Below, in pieces: positions 1-6,105 of a stretch of DNA of 8,859 nucleotides. The position numbers were made by a program, and so were the translations under genes. The number at the start of each line of letters is the position of its first letter. Position 1 is the first letter of the stretch. This DNA is from Bacteroidota bacterium (GTDB lineage Bacteria; Bacteroidota; Bacteroidia; Chitinophagales; Chitinophagaceae), in NCBI GenBank assembly GCA_023409675.1, contig JAEYRC010000282.1, positions 1-8,859 on the forward strand. Reading direction: 5' to 3'. The notes under the pieces were generated by a model. It saw only the letters and a list, made by a program, of their open reading frames with translations. It was not told where the DNA came from and searched no databases.

Positions 1-965
1 GGGCGGATGTGCTGTTGATCGCGCCACTGAGCTGCAACACCCTGGCTAAAATGGCCAATGGCCTCTGCGATAACCCTTTAATGGCGACATATCTATCGGC
101 TACCTGCCCGGTGGTGGTGGCGCCGGCTATGGATGAAGATATGTGGAAACACCCTTCAACTCGTGAAAATCTGGAACGTTTAACCCGGTTTGGGAATCGG
201 GTAATACCGGTTGAGACGGGCGAACTGGCCAGCGGACTGAACGGTCCCGGCAGAATGGCTGAACCGGATCAGATCCTGGAATTCATTTCCTCCATGCTGG
301 AAAAATCCACCGAGTTTAGCGGGAAAACGGTATTGGTAACGGCTGGTCCTACCCACGAGCCTCTCGATCCTGTGCGGTTTATAGGTAATAATTCCTCCGG
401 AAAAATGGGCGTGGCCATTGCCCGTGAACTGGCTAATCGCGGCGCACAGGTTCACCTGGTACTGGGCCCTTCAGCATTACAGGTTGATGAACAGGGAATT
501 ACCCTGCACCGCGTACAAACCGCCAGACAAATGTTTGAACGTTGTATGGAATATGCCGATGCTGCCGATATTCTTATCCTTTCAGCAGCGGTTGCCGATT
601 ATACACCGGCACAGGTGTCGGATCAGAAGATTAAGAAAAACGGCCAGGCACTGACCCTCGAATTAAAAAAGACGGCGGATATTTTAAAAACACTAGGGGA
701 GCAAAAACAACCCAGGCAATTATTGGTCGGGTTTGCTTTGGAAACATTCAATGAACTGGAGCATGCCCGCGAAAAACTGCATTCCAAAAACGCTGACCTG
801 ATCGTGCTCAATTCCCTCAATGATGAAGGGGCCGGATTCGGACACGATACCAATAAGGTAACCCTGCTGAAGCGCGATGGCAGCGAGCAGCAATACCCTG
901 TTGGATCAAAGCAACAGGTAGCCCGGGATATTGTTGATACTATAAAAATGATGCATCATGTGTAG
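1..965 (+). CDS. coaBC: Bifunctional phosphopantothenoylcysteine decarboxylase / phosphopantothenate-cysteine ligase, 5'-truncated by window edge
   Basis: CoaBC joins cysteine to 4'-phosphopantothenate (CoaB) and decarboxylates the product to 4'-phosphopantetheine (CoaC), two cytosolic steps of coenzyme A synthesis. The reading frame is open from base 3 (A-D-V-L-L-I-A-P), so the real start lies outside; roughly 80 residues are missing compared with the usual ~400. The CoaC flavoprotein part (visible residues 1-100) shows NTLAKMANGL and PAMDEDMW (residues 41-48). The CoaB part begins near residue 107 with KTVLVTAGPTHEPLDPVRFI, then NNSSGKMG, and later AAVADY followed by the lysine-rich KIKK. 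In the CoaC half, the classical PxMNxxMW Asn is Asp, and the classical ACGD Cys (Cys158 in E. coli Dfp) is Ser at bases 231-233. I recall this as normal for Bacteroidota. The last 8 bases overlap the next gene, implying coupled translation. A GTG at base 9 is an internal codon and not the start. Confidence 0.95.
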   Translation, partial: ADVLLIAPLSCNTLAKMANGLCDNPLMATYLSATCPVVVAPAMDEDMWKHPSTRENLERLTRFGNRVIPVETGELASGLNGPGRMAEPDQILEFISSMLEKSTEFSGKTVLVTAGPTHEPLDPVRFIGNNSSGKMGVAIARELANRGAQVHLVLGPSALQVDEQGITLHRVQTARQMFERCMEYADAADILILSAAVADYTPAQVSDQKIKKNGQALTLELKKTADILKTLGEQKQPRQLLVGFALETFNELEHAREKLHSKNADLIVLNSLNDEGAGFGHDTNKVTLLKRDGSEQQYPVGSKQQVARDIVDTIKMMHHV

Positions 966-1878
966 AAGGCTGTTATTCGGACTCATCCTGTGTACAGGAC
1001 TTGCAAATGGGCTATCCGCGCAGGAACTTCAGGCCCGTATTACCATTAATTCGAGCCGGGTCGGCTCAACGGTAGATAAAAAGGTATTTCAAACGCTGCA
1101 AACTGCCCTGCATAATTTCCTGAATAACCGCAAGTGGACGGATGATACCTATCAGCCGCACGAAAAGATTAATTGCAACTTTCTGGTGAATATTGTTGAA
1201 GGACAGGATAATGTGTATAAAGCCGTACTCACCGTACAGGCTGCCCGTCCGGTCTACAACAGCACCTATGAATCACCTTTGATCAATTTCCAGGATGAAG
1301 CCTTTACGTTCCGCTATATTGAATTTCAAAATATAGATTTTAATGAAAACCGGATATCGGGCTCCGATGGGCTGATCAGCAACCTGGCTGCTTCCCTGGC
1401 TTATTATGTCTATATCATTTTGGGGATGGATTACGATTCTTTTTCCCTGCGGGGCGGAGATCCCTATTTTCAAAAGGCACAGAATATCGTTAACAATGCA
1501 CCCGACGGCCGCGATATTACGGGGTGGCGGGCGTTCGACGGACTCCGCAACCGGTACTGGCTGATGGAGAACATGACCAACAGTCGTTATGCGTTGATAC
1601 ACGAGGCGATCTACAATTATTACCGTAAAGGCCTCGATAACTTGTATGAAAATGAAACAGAAGCAAGAGCCGGCATCCTATCCGCTATTAATATTCTGCA
1701 TACGCTTTATGCCGAATCGAATAATACCATGATCATTCCGTTTTTCCTGCAGGGTAAAACCACCGAGATCGTTCGAATTTTTAAGAACGCGAGTCCGGAA
1801 GAAAAAGCACGCATACGGGAAATGCTGGTGCGGATTGATGTCAGCAATGCCAATACCTATAAACAGGAATTGAAATGA
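958..1878 (+). CDS. porD: Exported DUF4835 family protein (PorD-type, type IX secretion-associated)
   Basis: A 306-residue protein with a clear signal peptide: basic CRR, a hydrophobic stretch from about residue 5 to 19, and likely cleavage after Ala21 (LSA/Q). The mature protein starts with the conserved-looking stretch QARITINSSRVGSTVDKKVF, then FLNNRKWT (54-61) and CNFLVNIV (73-80), which I recognise as the DUF4835 family. That family commonly follows coaBC in Bacteroidota and is, from memory, annotated as the type IX secretion protein PorD; its biochemical role is not visible in the sequence. A location in the periplasm or at the outer membrane is inferred from the signal peptide. Length fits the family (about 290-310). 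The start ATG lies within the end of coaBC (8-base overlap, different frame), and its stop overlaps the next start as ATGA, so the three genes are probably co-translated. In many Bacteroidota recN follows this gene; here it does not. The family call is confident, the secretion role moderate. Confidence 0.85.
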   Translation: MCRRLLFGLILCTGLANGLSAQELQARITINSSRVGSTVDKKVFQTLQTALHNFLNNRKWTDDTYQPHEKINCNFLVNIVEGQDNVYKAVLTVQAARPVYNSTYESPLINFQDEAFTFRYIEFQNIDFNENRISGSDGLISNLAASLAYYVYIILGMDYDSFSLRGGDPYFQKAQNIVNNAPDGRDITGWRAFDGLRNRYWLMENMTNSRYALIHEAIYNYYRKGLDNLYENETEARAGILSAINILHTLYAESNNTMIIPFFLQGKTTEIVRIFKNASPEEKARIREMLVRIDVSNANTYKQELK

Positions 1879-2240
1879 GGAAGTGGATTGTAGCGCTATT
1901 GCTGCTGGCAGCCTGTACCAACCAGGCAAAAATACCGGCTGATGTTATTCAGGGTGAGCAATGGAAACTGGTGTTGTGGGATATGATCCAGGCCGAACGA
2001 TTTGCCCAGCAATTTATTCGGGATACCGCCATGTCGGTGCGGGAACAGAAAAAATTCGAACTCTATGGTCAGGTTTTCGCTATCCATGGTATTTCGAAAG
2101 AGGAATTTATCTCAAGCATGAAATTCTATCTAAAACGGCCCGATCTATCATCAGTTGTTTTTGATTCTCTGGCCGCTTATGGCGACCGGCTTAAAATACA
2201 ATCATACGAACAGCGCGGCGACACCACCGCAAGACCTTAA
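1875..2240 (+). CDS. DUF4296 family putative lipoprotein
   Basis: A 121-residue protein with a type II (lipoprotein) signal: MRK, hydrophobic residues 4-13, and the lipobox LLAAC with Cys14 as the likely lipidated residue. After a short linker comes I-P-A-D-V-I-Q, then W-K-L-V-L-W-D-M-I-Q-A-E-R-F (about 30-43), a helical region, and FAIHGISKEEFISSMKFYLK followed by RPDLSSVVFDSL. This pattern (WDM, a histidine-containing helix-turn, YL.RPD) is what I know as DUF4296, a small lipoprotein family of Bacteroidota with no established function. It starts at the ATGA overlap with the DUF4835 gene and ends 9 bases before the CoA-transferase subunit A gene, so it is inside the operon. A chaperone-like or adaptor role for the neighbouring envelope protein is possible but is only an inference from position. 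Confidence 0.82.
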   Translation: MRKWIVALLLLAACTNQAKIPADVIQGEQWKLVLWDMIQAERFAQQFIRDTAMSVREQKKFELYGQVFAIHGISKEEFISSMKFYLKRPDLSSVVFDSLAAYGDRLKIQSYEQRGDTTARP

Positions 2241-2249
2241 AACGTTAAT

Positions 2250-2945
2250 ATGAATAAAGTAGTTCAGTCGGCGGCACATGCCATCAGTGATATTCAGGAT
2301 GGAGCGGTGATCATGCTTGGCGGTTTCGGATTATGTGGCATTCCTGAAAACTGTATACTGGCGCTTCGCGATAAGGGCGTCAGCGGGCTAACCTGTATCA
2401 GTAACAATGCCGGTGTCGATGATTTCGGTTTGGGATTGCTGTTAAAAACACGGCAGATCAAAAAGATGATGAGTTCTTATGTGGGCGAGAACAGTGAATT
2501 CGAACGGCAGTTGCTGAATGGTGAACTGGAAGTTGAACTCATTCCCCAGGGCACGCTGGCCACGCGGATACAAATGGCCGGTATGGGAATTCCTGCATTT
2601 TTTACACCGGCAGGTATTGGTACCGAAGTAGCAGATAATAAAGAGATCCGGGAATTTGACGGTCGCCAGTACCTGATGGAACTGGCCCTGCATGCCGACT
2701 TTGCTATGGTAAAAGCCTGGAAGGGCGATCGCATGGGCAACCTGGTGTTTCGTAAAACCACCCGGAATTTTTCGACGTCAATGGCCCGGGCCGGAAATAT
2801 CACCATCGCGGAAGTGGAGCAGTTGGTAGAACCCGGTGAACTTGATCCGGATGAAATCCATATTCCCGGCATATATGTACACCGCATTTTTCAGGGCAAT
2901 GACTATGAAAAAAGGATAGAAAAAATAACGGTAACCCGCAACTGA
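2250..2945 (+). CDS. scoA: 3-oxoacid (succinyl-CoA:3-ketoacid) CoA-transferase, subunit A
   Basis: Subunit A of a family I CoA-transferase, which moves CoA between succinyl-CoA and a 3-oxoacid such as acetoacetate (EC 2.8.3.5) in the cytosol. Residues 17-32 fit the CoA-transferase signature D-G-x2-(hydrophobic)3-G-G-F-x3-G-x-P (DGAVIMLGGFGLCGIP), the glycine-rich oxyanion/CoA-binding element. Further family-typical stretches are SNNAGVDDFGLGLLL (51-65), SSYVGEN (75-81), PQGTLATRIQ (99-108) and FFTPAGIGTEVADNKE (117-132). At 231 residues it is full length. It sits 9 bases after the DUF4296 gene and 16 before subunit B, so the pair is translated together. The start has no Shine-Dalgarno, only A/T-rich sequence, as usual in this phylum. 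Exact substrate cannot be read from sequence: acetoacetate is the default, while 3-oxoadipate (PcaIJ) or another 3-oxoacid is an alternative. Confidence 0.95.
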   Translation: MNKVVQSAAHAISDIQDGAVIMLGGFGLCGIPENCILALRDKGVSGLTCISNNAGVDDFGLGLLLKTRQIKKMMSSYVGENSEFERQLLNGELEVELIPQGTLATRIQMAGMGIPAFFTPAGIGTEVADNKEIREFDGRQYLMELALHADFAMVKAWKGDRMGNLVFRKTTRNFSTSMARAGNITIAEVEQLVEPGELDPDEIHIPGIYVHRIFQGNDYEKRIEKITVTRN

Positions 2946-2961
2946 TCTCAACAGAATAACT

Positions 2962-3624
2962 ATGGCTTTAGATAAATTTGGCATAGCCCGGCGCATCGCC
3001 CGCGAACTTCAGGATGGGATGTACGTAAACCTGGGAATCGGAATTCCGACCCTGGTGGCCAATTACATTCCAAAGGGAATCAACATCATGCTGCAATCCG
3101 AAAACGGGATGTTAGGCATCGGGCCTTATCCTGCAGAATCGGAAGTGGATGCTGACCTCATCAATGCCGGAAAAGAAACGGTTACGATAGTTCCCGGAGG
3201 CGCTTTTTTCGACAGTGCCGAAAGCTTTGGTATGATCCGGGCGGGTAAGGTTGATCTTACAGTTTTGGGTGCGATGGAGGTATCGGAGCAGGGTGATATT
3301 GCGAATTGGAAGATACCGGGAAAAATGGTGAAAGGGATGGGTGGAGCAATGGATCTGGTGGCCAGTGCCCGCAATATTATTGTTGCCATGATGCATACCA
3401 ATCCGAAGGGCGAATCCAAATTACTGCCCGAATGTGCACTTCCTTTAACCGGAATACGCTGTGTAAAAAAGATCGTTACCGACTTAGCGGTTTTGCAGGT
3501 TGTTCCCGGCGAAGGGTTTCTTTTACTTGAACATGCTCCTGGAGTAAGCATTGAAGAAATACAGGCAAAAACGGCAGGCCGCCTGATGATTGCCGATCGT
3601 GTTCGTGAGATCGATTTCGACTAA
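2962..3624 (+). CDS. scoB: 3-oxoacid (succinyl-CoA:3-ketoacid) CoA-transferase, subunit B
   Basis: The catalytic subunit, 220 residues, full length. The S-E-N-G motif (LQSENGMLGIGP) places the nucleophilic glutamate that forms the enzyme-CoA thioester at Glu47. Other family stretches are YVNLGIGIPTLVANYIP (21-37), GGAFFDSAESFGMIRAGKVD near residue 78, LGAMEVSEQGDIANWKIPGK near 101 and GMGGAMDLV near 125. With ScoA it allows acetoacetate (from leucine, fatty-acid or related breakdown) to be activated at the cost of succinyl-CoA. Last gene of the + strand run that begins with coaBC. I do not see a clear intrinsic terminator in the first 100 bases after its stop. Confidence 0.95.
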   Translation: MALDKFGIARRIARELQDGMYVNLGIGIPTLVANYIPKGINIMLQSENGMLGIGPYPAESEVDADLINAGKETVTIVPGGAFFDSAESFGMIRAGKVDLTVLGAMEVSEQGDIANWKIPGKMVKGMGGAMDLVASARNIIVAMMHTNPKGESKLLPECALPLTGIRCVKKIVTDLAVLQVVPGEGFLLLEHAPGVSIEEIQAKTAGRLMIADRVREIDFD

Positions 3625-3896
3625 ACATACCTTTCAACCCCATTTATTTGAAATAATAAACGCTCAAGTAGCGGGTTATGATGCTATTCCATTTCTTTTC
3701 ACTGTGTAATTGGTGCTGATTATACTGCCGCTAAGGGTTAAGTGATCCGCATTGCCCTGTGTTTTTCTTTCCCACTTTCCGTGTAATACTCATCTACAAA
3801 TTTAAAGTTGAAGGTATTTTAGTAGCCGTATTTGCAAGAGAAGTGAATGAGATGACCGGGCAAATACCCCCTCCTGCGTTCATCAACACCTAACAT
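3625..3896. other. Intergenic region before the response regulator gene
   Basis: 272 bases without a convincing ORF between scoB and the response regulator gene. It must contain the end of the scoB transcript and the regulator's promoter. I see only a weak distant inverted repeat (TAGCGG at 3669-3674 and CCGCTA at 3728-3733) and a weak promoter candidate at 3808-3834, listed separately. No strong hairpin followed by a T tract is apparent. Confidence 0.6.
3808..3834 (+). promoter_or_regulatory. Weak candidate Bacteroidota-type promoter for the response regulator
   Basis: TTG at 3808-3810, an 18-base spacer, then TATTTG at 3829-3834. This only partly fits the Bacteroidota consensus (TTTG, about 19-20 bases, TAnnTTTG), because the two spacer bases inside the -7 element are missing. 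If used, it would give a leader of about 55 bases before the ATG at 3897. Confidence 0.25.
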
Positions 3897-4556
3897 ATGG
3901 AAAAGCTCAAAACCACCACGATTGCTCTGGCAGATGATCATATCCTGCTCAGAGGCGCTCTGGCCACCCTGGTCAACAGTTTCGACAATTGCCGCGTCAT
4001 CACCCAGGCAAATACGGGTAAGGAACTTATTGGCGAAATAGAATCCGGCATTGTTCCCGATATCGTTTTACTCGACCTGAATATGCCCGACATGAACGGA
4101 TATGATACCGCGCGATGGCTGCTCGACCATCATCCGGAGATTCATATCCTGATGCTGACCATGTACGATACGGAACAAACCCTGCTGCGCTTATTGAACC
4201 TCGGCGTAAAGGGATTTTTACGCAAGGATGTGCATCCGGGTGAGCTGAAACAGGCCATCGATTCAGTGATCCATTCCGGGTTCTATTACTCACATAATTC
4301 TACCGGCAAACTTCTTAACCTGTTCCGGAAAGACGGGATGAATAATTTTCAGTTGCGTCATACCCTTCTTCACGATACGGAAATTGTTTTTTTGAAGATG
4401 ATCTGTTCGGAGATGACCTATAAGGAAATTGCTGCCCGAATGAAACTCAATCCCCGCAGCATCGATAATCTTCGGGATAACCTGTTTACCAAACTCGATG
4501 TGAAGAGCAGGGTAGGACTGGTAATGTATGCGATACGGCATGGCATCTACTTATAA
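3897..4556 (+). CDS. NarL/LuxR-type response regulator transcription factor
   Basis: A 219-residue two-component response regulator. The receiver domain (about 6-125) carries the acidic pair Asp13-Asp14, the phospho-acceptor Asp60 (in LLDLNMPDMNG), the switch Thr88 (LMLTMYD) and the conserved Lys110 (GFLRKDV), so all catalytic residues are intact. A linker (126-157) leads to a C-terminal helix-turn-helix of the LuxR/GerE kind (about 160-215): TEIVFLKMI, MTYKEIAARMKLNPRSIDNLRDNLFTKL, with YKEIA and the recognition-helix region SIDNLRDNL. It should bind DNA as a dimer on phosphorylation. No histidine kinase lies in the window, so it is an orphan here; Bacteroidota often keep the partner kinase elsewhere. 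Its targets are unknown. The adjacent coiled-coil gene, with tandem repeats upstream of its start, is a reasonable but untested candidate. Gene ends 167 bases from the convergent coiled-coil gene. Confidence 0.93.
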   Translation: MEKLKTTTIALADDHILLRGALATLVNSFDNCRVITQANTGKELIGEIESGIVPDIVLLDLNMPDMNGYDTARWLLDHHPEIHILMLTMYDTEQTLLRLLNLGVKGFLRKDVHPGELKQAIDSVIHSGFYYSHNSTGKLLNLFRKDGMNNFQLRHTLLHDTEIVFLKMICSEMTYKEIAARMKLNPRSIDNLRDNLFTKLDVKSRVGLVMYAIRHGIYL

Positions 4557-4604
4557 ACAGCATTTGTTGATTGACGTTAGGAAAAGGTATCTTCAGTACA
4601 GACA

Positions 4605-4718
4605 ATGTATACATGCCCCGCTGAAGTGTCCGGAAAAGTTTATTATGAATTGAATAATGGTAAAGCCGAATTGTATTCATTGCTACTTAAACCGGCTGCA
4701 AAGCGGCTGACCTGGTGA
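4605..4718 (+). CDS. Possible 37-codon small ORF, unverified
   Basis: Between the two convergent genes there is an ORF from ATG at 4605 to TGA at 4716-4718, preceded by a purine-rich run (GGAAAAGG) about 17 bases upstream. The peptide starts MYTCPAEVSGKVYY and ends in a basic tail (KPAAKRLTW). MYTCP faintly recalls the start of heavy-metal-binding YTCPMHPEV domains, but the rest of that motif is absent. The frame is open for only eight codons before the ATG (stop at 4578-4580). The start codon sits in a perfect 10-base palindrome (ATGTATACAT, 4605-4614). It may be a real small protein, a decayed fragment, or chance. Confidence 0.2.
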   Translation: MYTCPAEVSGKVYYELNNGKAELYSLLLKPAAKRLTW

Positions 4719-4723
4719 TGTTA

Positions 4724-5572
4724 TCAGGGAAGGCTGTTCATCCATTCCGATACAAATTGGCGTGCAGGATTTACCACATCTTTGCCGGCACGAAAAGCCA
4801 TTTTCCATCGATTGCTTTTAGCTTCATATGCCTTATTGGAAAAATACTGCCGGCCATTCTTTTCATAAAGGGTAGCATCAAAATCAATATCCGACGTTTC
4901 ATGCATAAATTGCTGTAAGCGAATTTTGATATAGCCATTTGGATTCTCCGGATATTCCTGCTCCCAGGCTGCCAGATCTCTGCGGTGCATTTCATCCCGG
5001 CTTTTCAGCATAGAAGGATAGCCGCTTCTATAGCCTTCAATAGCCGGATTTTTAGGATCTTCCATATCCTTTAATTGTTTTTTTACAGTTTCCAGTACCC
5101 CCTTCAGGATTTCTTTGGTAGACTCATCTGCTGTCTTCATGTTTGTCTCAAGTTCAGCTATTGATTTTTTAGAGCTTTCAATAATTTCCTGCTGCATTTC
5201 TTCCGGGGTTTGCAATGGCTGTAATTGGGGTTTGCGGGAATCACGGAGTGCCTGGTATTGCTGGTTAAATTCAGGGGATTCCAGATACTTTCGGGTGTAT
5301 TGAAGCAGTTCGGTCGTTAATGCGGATCGATTACCCGCTGCAATGTTGCGGATATTTTTAAGTCCATAGGCGTCGATATAACCTCCAAGGATACTGCGGC
5401 TGATCTTCTCTTCTGCTGCTGATTTGGATATACCCAGCTGCTTCAGGAGTTCATCAGAATATACTTTGCGCACGGTAAAGGAAAAAAGTGCCAGTGATAA
5501 TAACGTGAACATCACCATTAATGCTGTACTGGTTCGGATGTTCTTACGCGTAGTTTTGAAACTCTTCTTCAT
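4724..5572 (-). CDS. Uncharacterised membrane-anchored (or exported) coiled-coil protein
   Basis: A 282-residue protein that I cannot assign to a named family. The N-terminus is basic (MKKSFKTTRKNIR) and followed by one hydrophobic segment (about 16-33, ALMVMFTLLSLALFSFTV), with no good signal peptidase site, so it is probably a signal anchor leaving the rest in the periplasm. Next comes a conserved-looking helical domain (about 38-110: LLKQLGISKSAAEEKISRSI, GGYIDAYGLKNIRNIAAGNR), a Gln/Glu/Lys-rich region likely to form a coiled coil (about 122-172), and a C-terminal domain (about 180-282) rich in Tyr, Trp and charged residues, with WEQEYPENPNGYIKIRL and ATLYEKNGRQYF. It lacks recognisable catalytic motifs. 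The start is supported by the basic-hydrophobic N-terminus. The next gene upstream on the same strand, a secreted WG-repeat protein, is 533 bases away, so the two are probably separate transcripts. Two 15-base direct repeats lie 46-85 bases upstream of its start. A structural or envelope role is inference. Confidence 0.8.
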   Translation of the reverse strand: MKKSFKTTRKNIRTSTALMVMFTLLSLALFSFTVRKVYSDELLKQLGISKSAAEEKISRSILGGYIDAYGLKNIRNIAAGNRSALTTELLQYTRKYLESPEFNQQYQALRDSRKPQLQPLQTPEEMQQEIIESSKKSIAELETNMKTADESTKEILKGVLETVKKQLKDMEDPKNPAIEGYRSGYPSMLKSRDEMHRRDLAAWEQEYPENPNGYIKIRLQQFMHETSDIDFDATLYEKNGRQYFSNKAYEAKSNRWKMAFRAGKDVVNPARQFVSEWMNSLP

Positions 5573-5617
5573 ACAAAATGATTGACCGGGGTTTATTTTA
5601 AATTGAATAATGTGCTA

Positions 5618-5657
5618 TTGTTCTTCAGGTGAAAGTAAAGTGTTGTTCTACAGGTGA
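5618..5657 (-). repeat. Tandem 15-base direct repeats, operator-like
   Basis: On the - strand the sequence TCACCTGWAGAACAA occurs twice, at 5643-5657 (W = T) and 5618-5632 (W = A), one mismatch in 15 bases. The repeats are spaced 25 bases start to start, with a 10-base separation. They lie 46-85 bases upstream of the start codon of the coiled-coil gene, where a transcription factor would bind. Such same-orientation pairs are typical of response-regulator or other tandem-dimer binding sites. A further weak match (CAGGTTA, + strand) is at 5690. The binding protein is unknown. Confidence 0.5.
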
Positions 5658-5912
5658 CCGGCGTAGGGCATGGCAAAGTACTTTAGGGGCAGGTTAGATG
5701 CTGCAGCGTAATTCTCCGTATGAAAGAAATGTATACCGGATTTCTATCATTGGATACTGATGTGCTGACGCATTGTTTATTGCTACAATTCAATAGAGTT
5801 CGGCAGAAGTTTAACCTGCTTTATAACAATCAAAAGCATTAACAGGAACGGAGCTTGCTGACATGCTTGACGTAGAAGAAATCACAGTTCACTCATCGTT
5901 AAGCAAAGCAGT

Positions 5913-5938
5913 AAAAAACTACGGGCACCGCGCGGCCC
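5913..5938 (-). terminator. Candidate intrinsic terminator or stable hairpin downstream of the WG-repeat gene
   Basis: GGGC at 5923-5926 pairs with GCCC at 5935-5938 around an 8-base self-palindrome core (CCGCGCGG, 5928-5935, sharing one base). Read on the - strand, the hairpin is followed four bases later by six T (A tract at 5913-5918 on +). Its stem is short and imperfect and it lies about 170 bases beyond the WG gene's stop, so it is only a candidate. Confidence 0.35.
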
Positions 5939-6105
5939 TGCATTAGATGGATGTATTCCTTTCCCGAATACGTTGCAAATATGATTAAACCAGTGGATGA
6001 AGAAAAGTGTTTTAGGATGAAATGCGATAATATCATGATGAACCGGTCGATTTAATGGTATGAACGCTAAAACCCGAATGAATGATGGATCTTCAAAATG
6101 CTGAG

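Larger units (their letters stand above)
5573..6105. other. 533-base region without a convincing gene
   Basis: Lies upstream of the coiled-coil gene and downstream of the WG-repeat gene (both - strand). It holds the tandem direct repeats at 5618-5657, a GC-rich hairpin next to an A tract at 5913-5938, and only short ORFs of poor quality (a 40-codon frame at 5720-5842 on +, and a 76-codon frame at 5882-6112 on - that overlaps the WG gene's end). The gap is long for this otherwise compact region, so a small RNA or a decayed gene is possible, but nothing in it shows that directly. Confidence 0.6.

Noticed and set aside
2477..2887. 136- and 141-codon - strand ORFs opposite scoA and scoB
   Set aside because: They are antisense shadows of well-recognised coding sequences and are rich in Ser/Pro/Arg, as expected for such frames.
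3669..3733. TAGCGG / CCGCTA inverted repeat upstream of the response regulator
   Set aside because: Only 6 bases per arm with a 53-base loop; this occurs easily by chance and has no T tract.
4591..4626. CTTCAG / CTGAAG inverted repeat as a terminator for the response regulator gene
   Set aside because: A 6-base stem with a loop of over 20 bases and no T tract is unlikely to terminate transcription.
5720..5842. 40-codon + strand ORF starting MKEMYTGFLSLD
   Set aside because: Composition is plausible, but it is short, has no ribosome-binding context, sits in a stretch with no other coding signal, and the frame is open for only 11 codons upstream. Length is within chance expectation.
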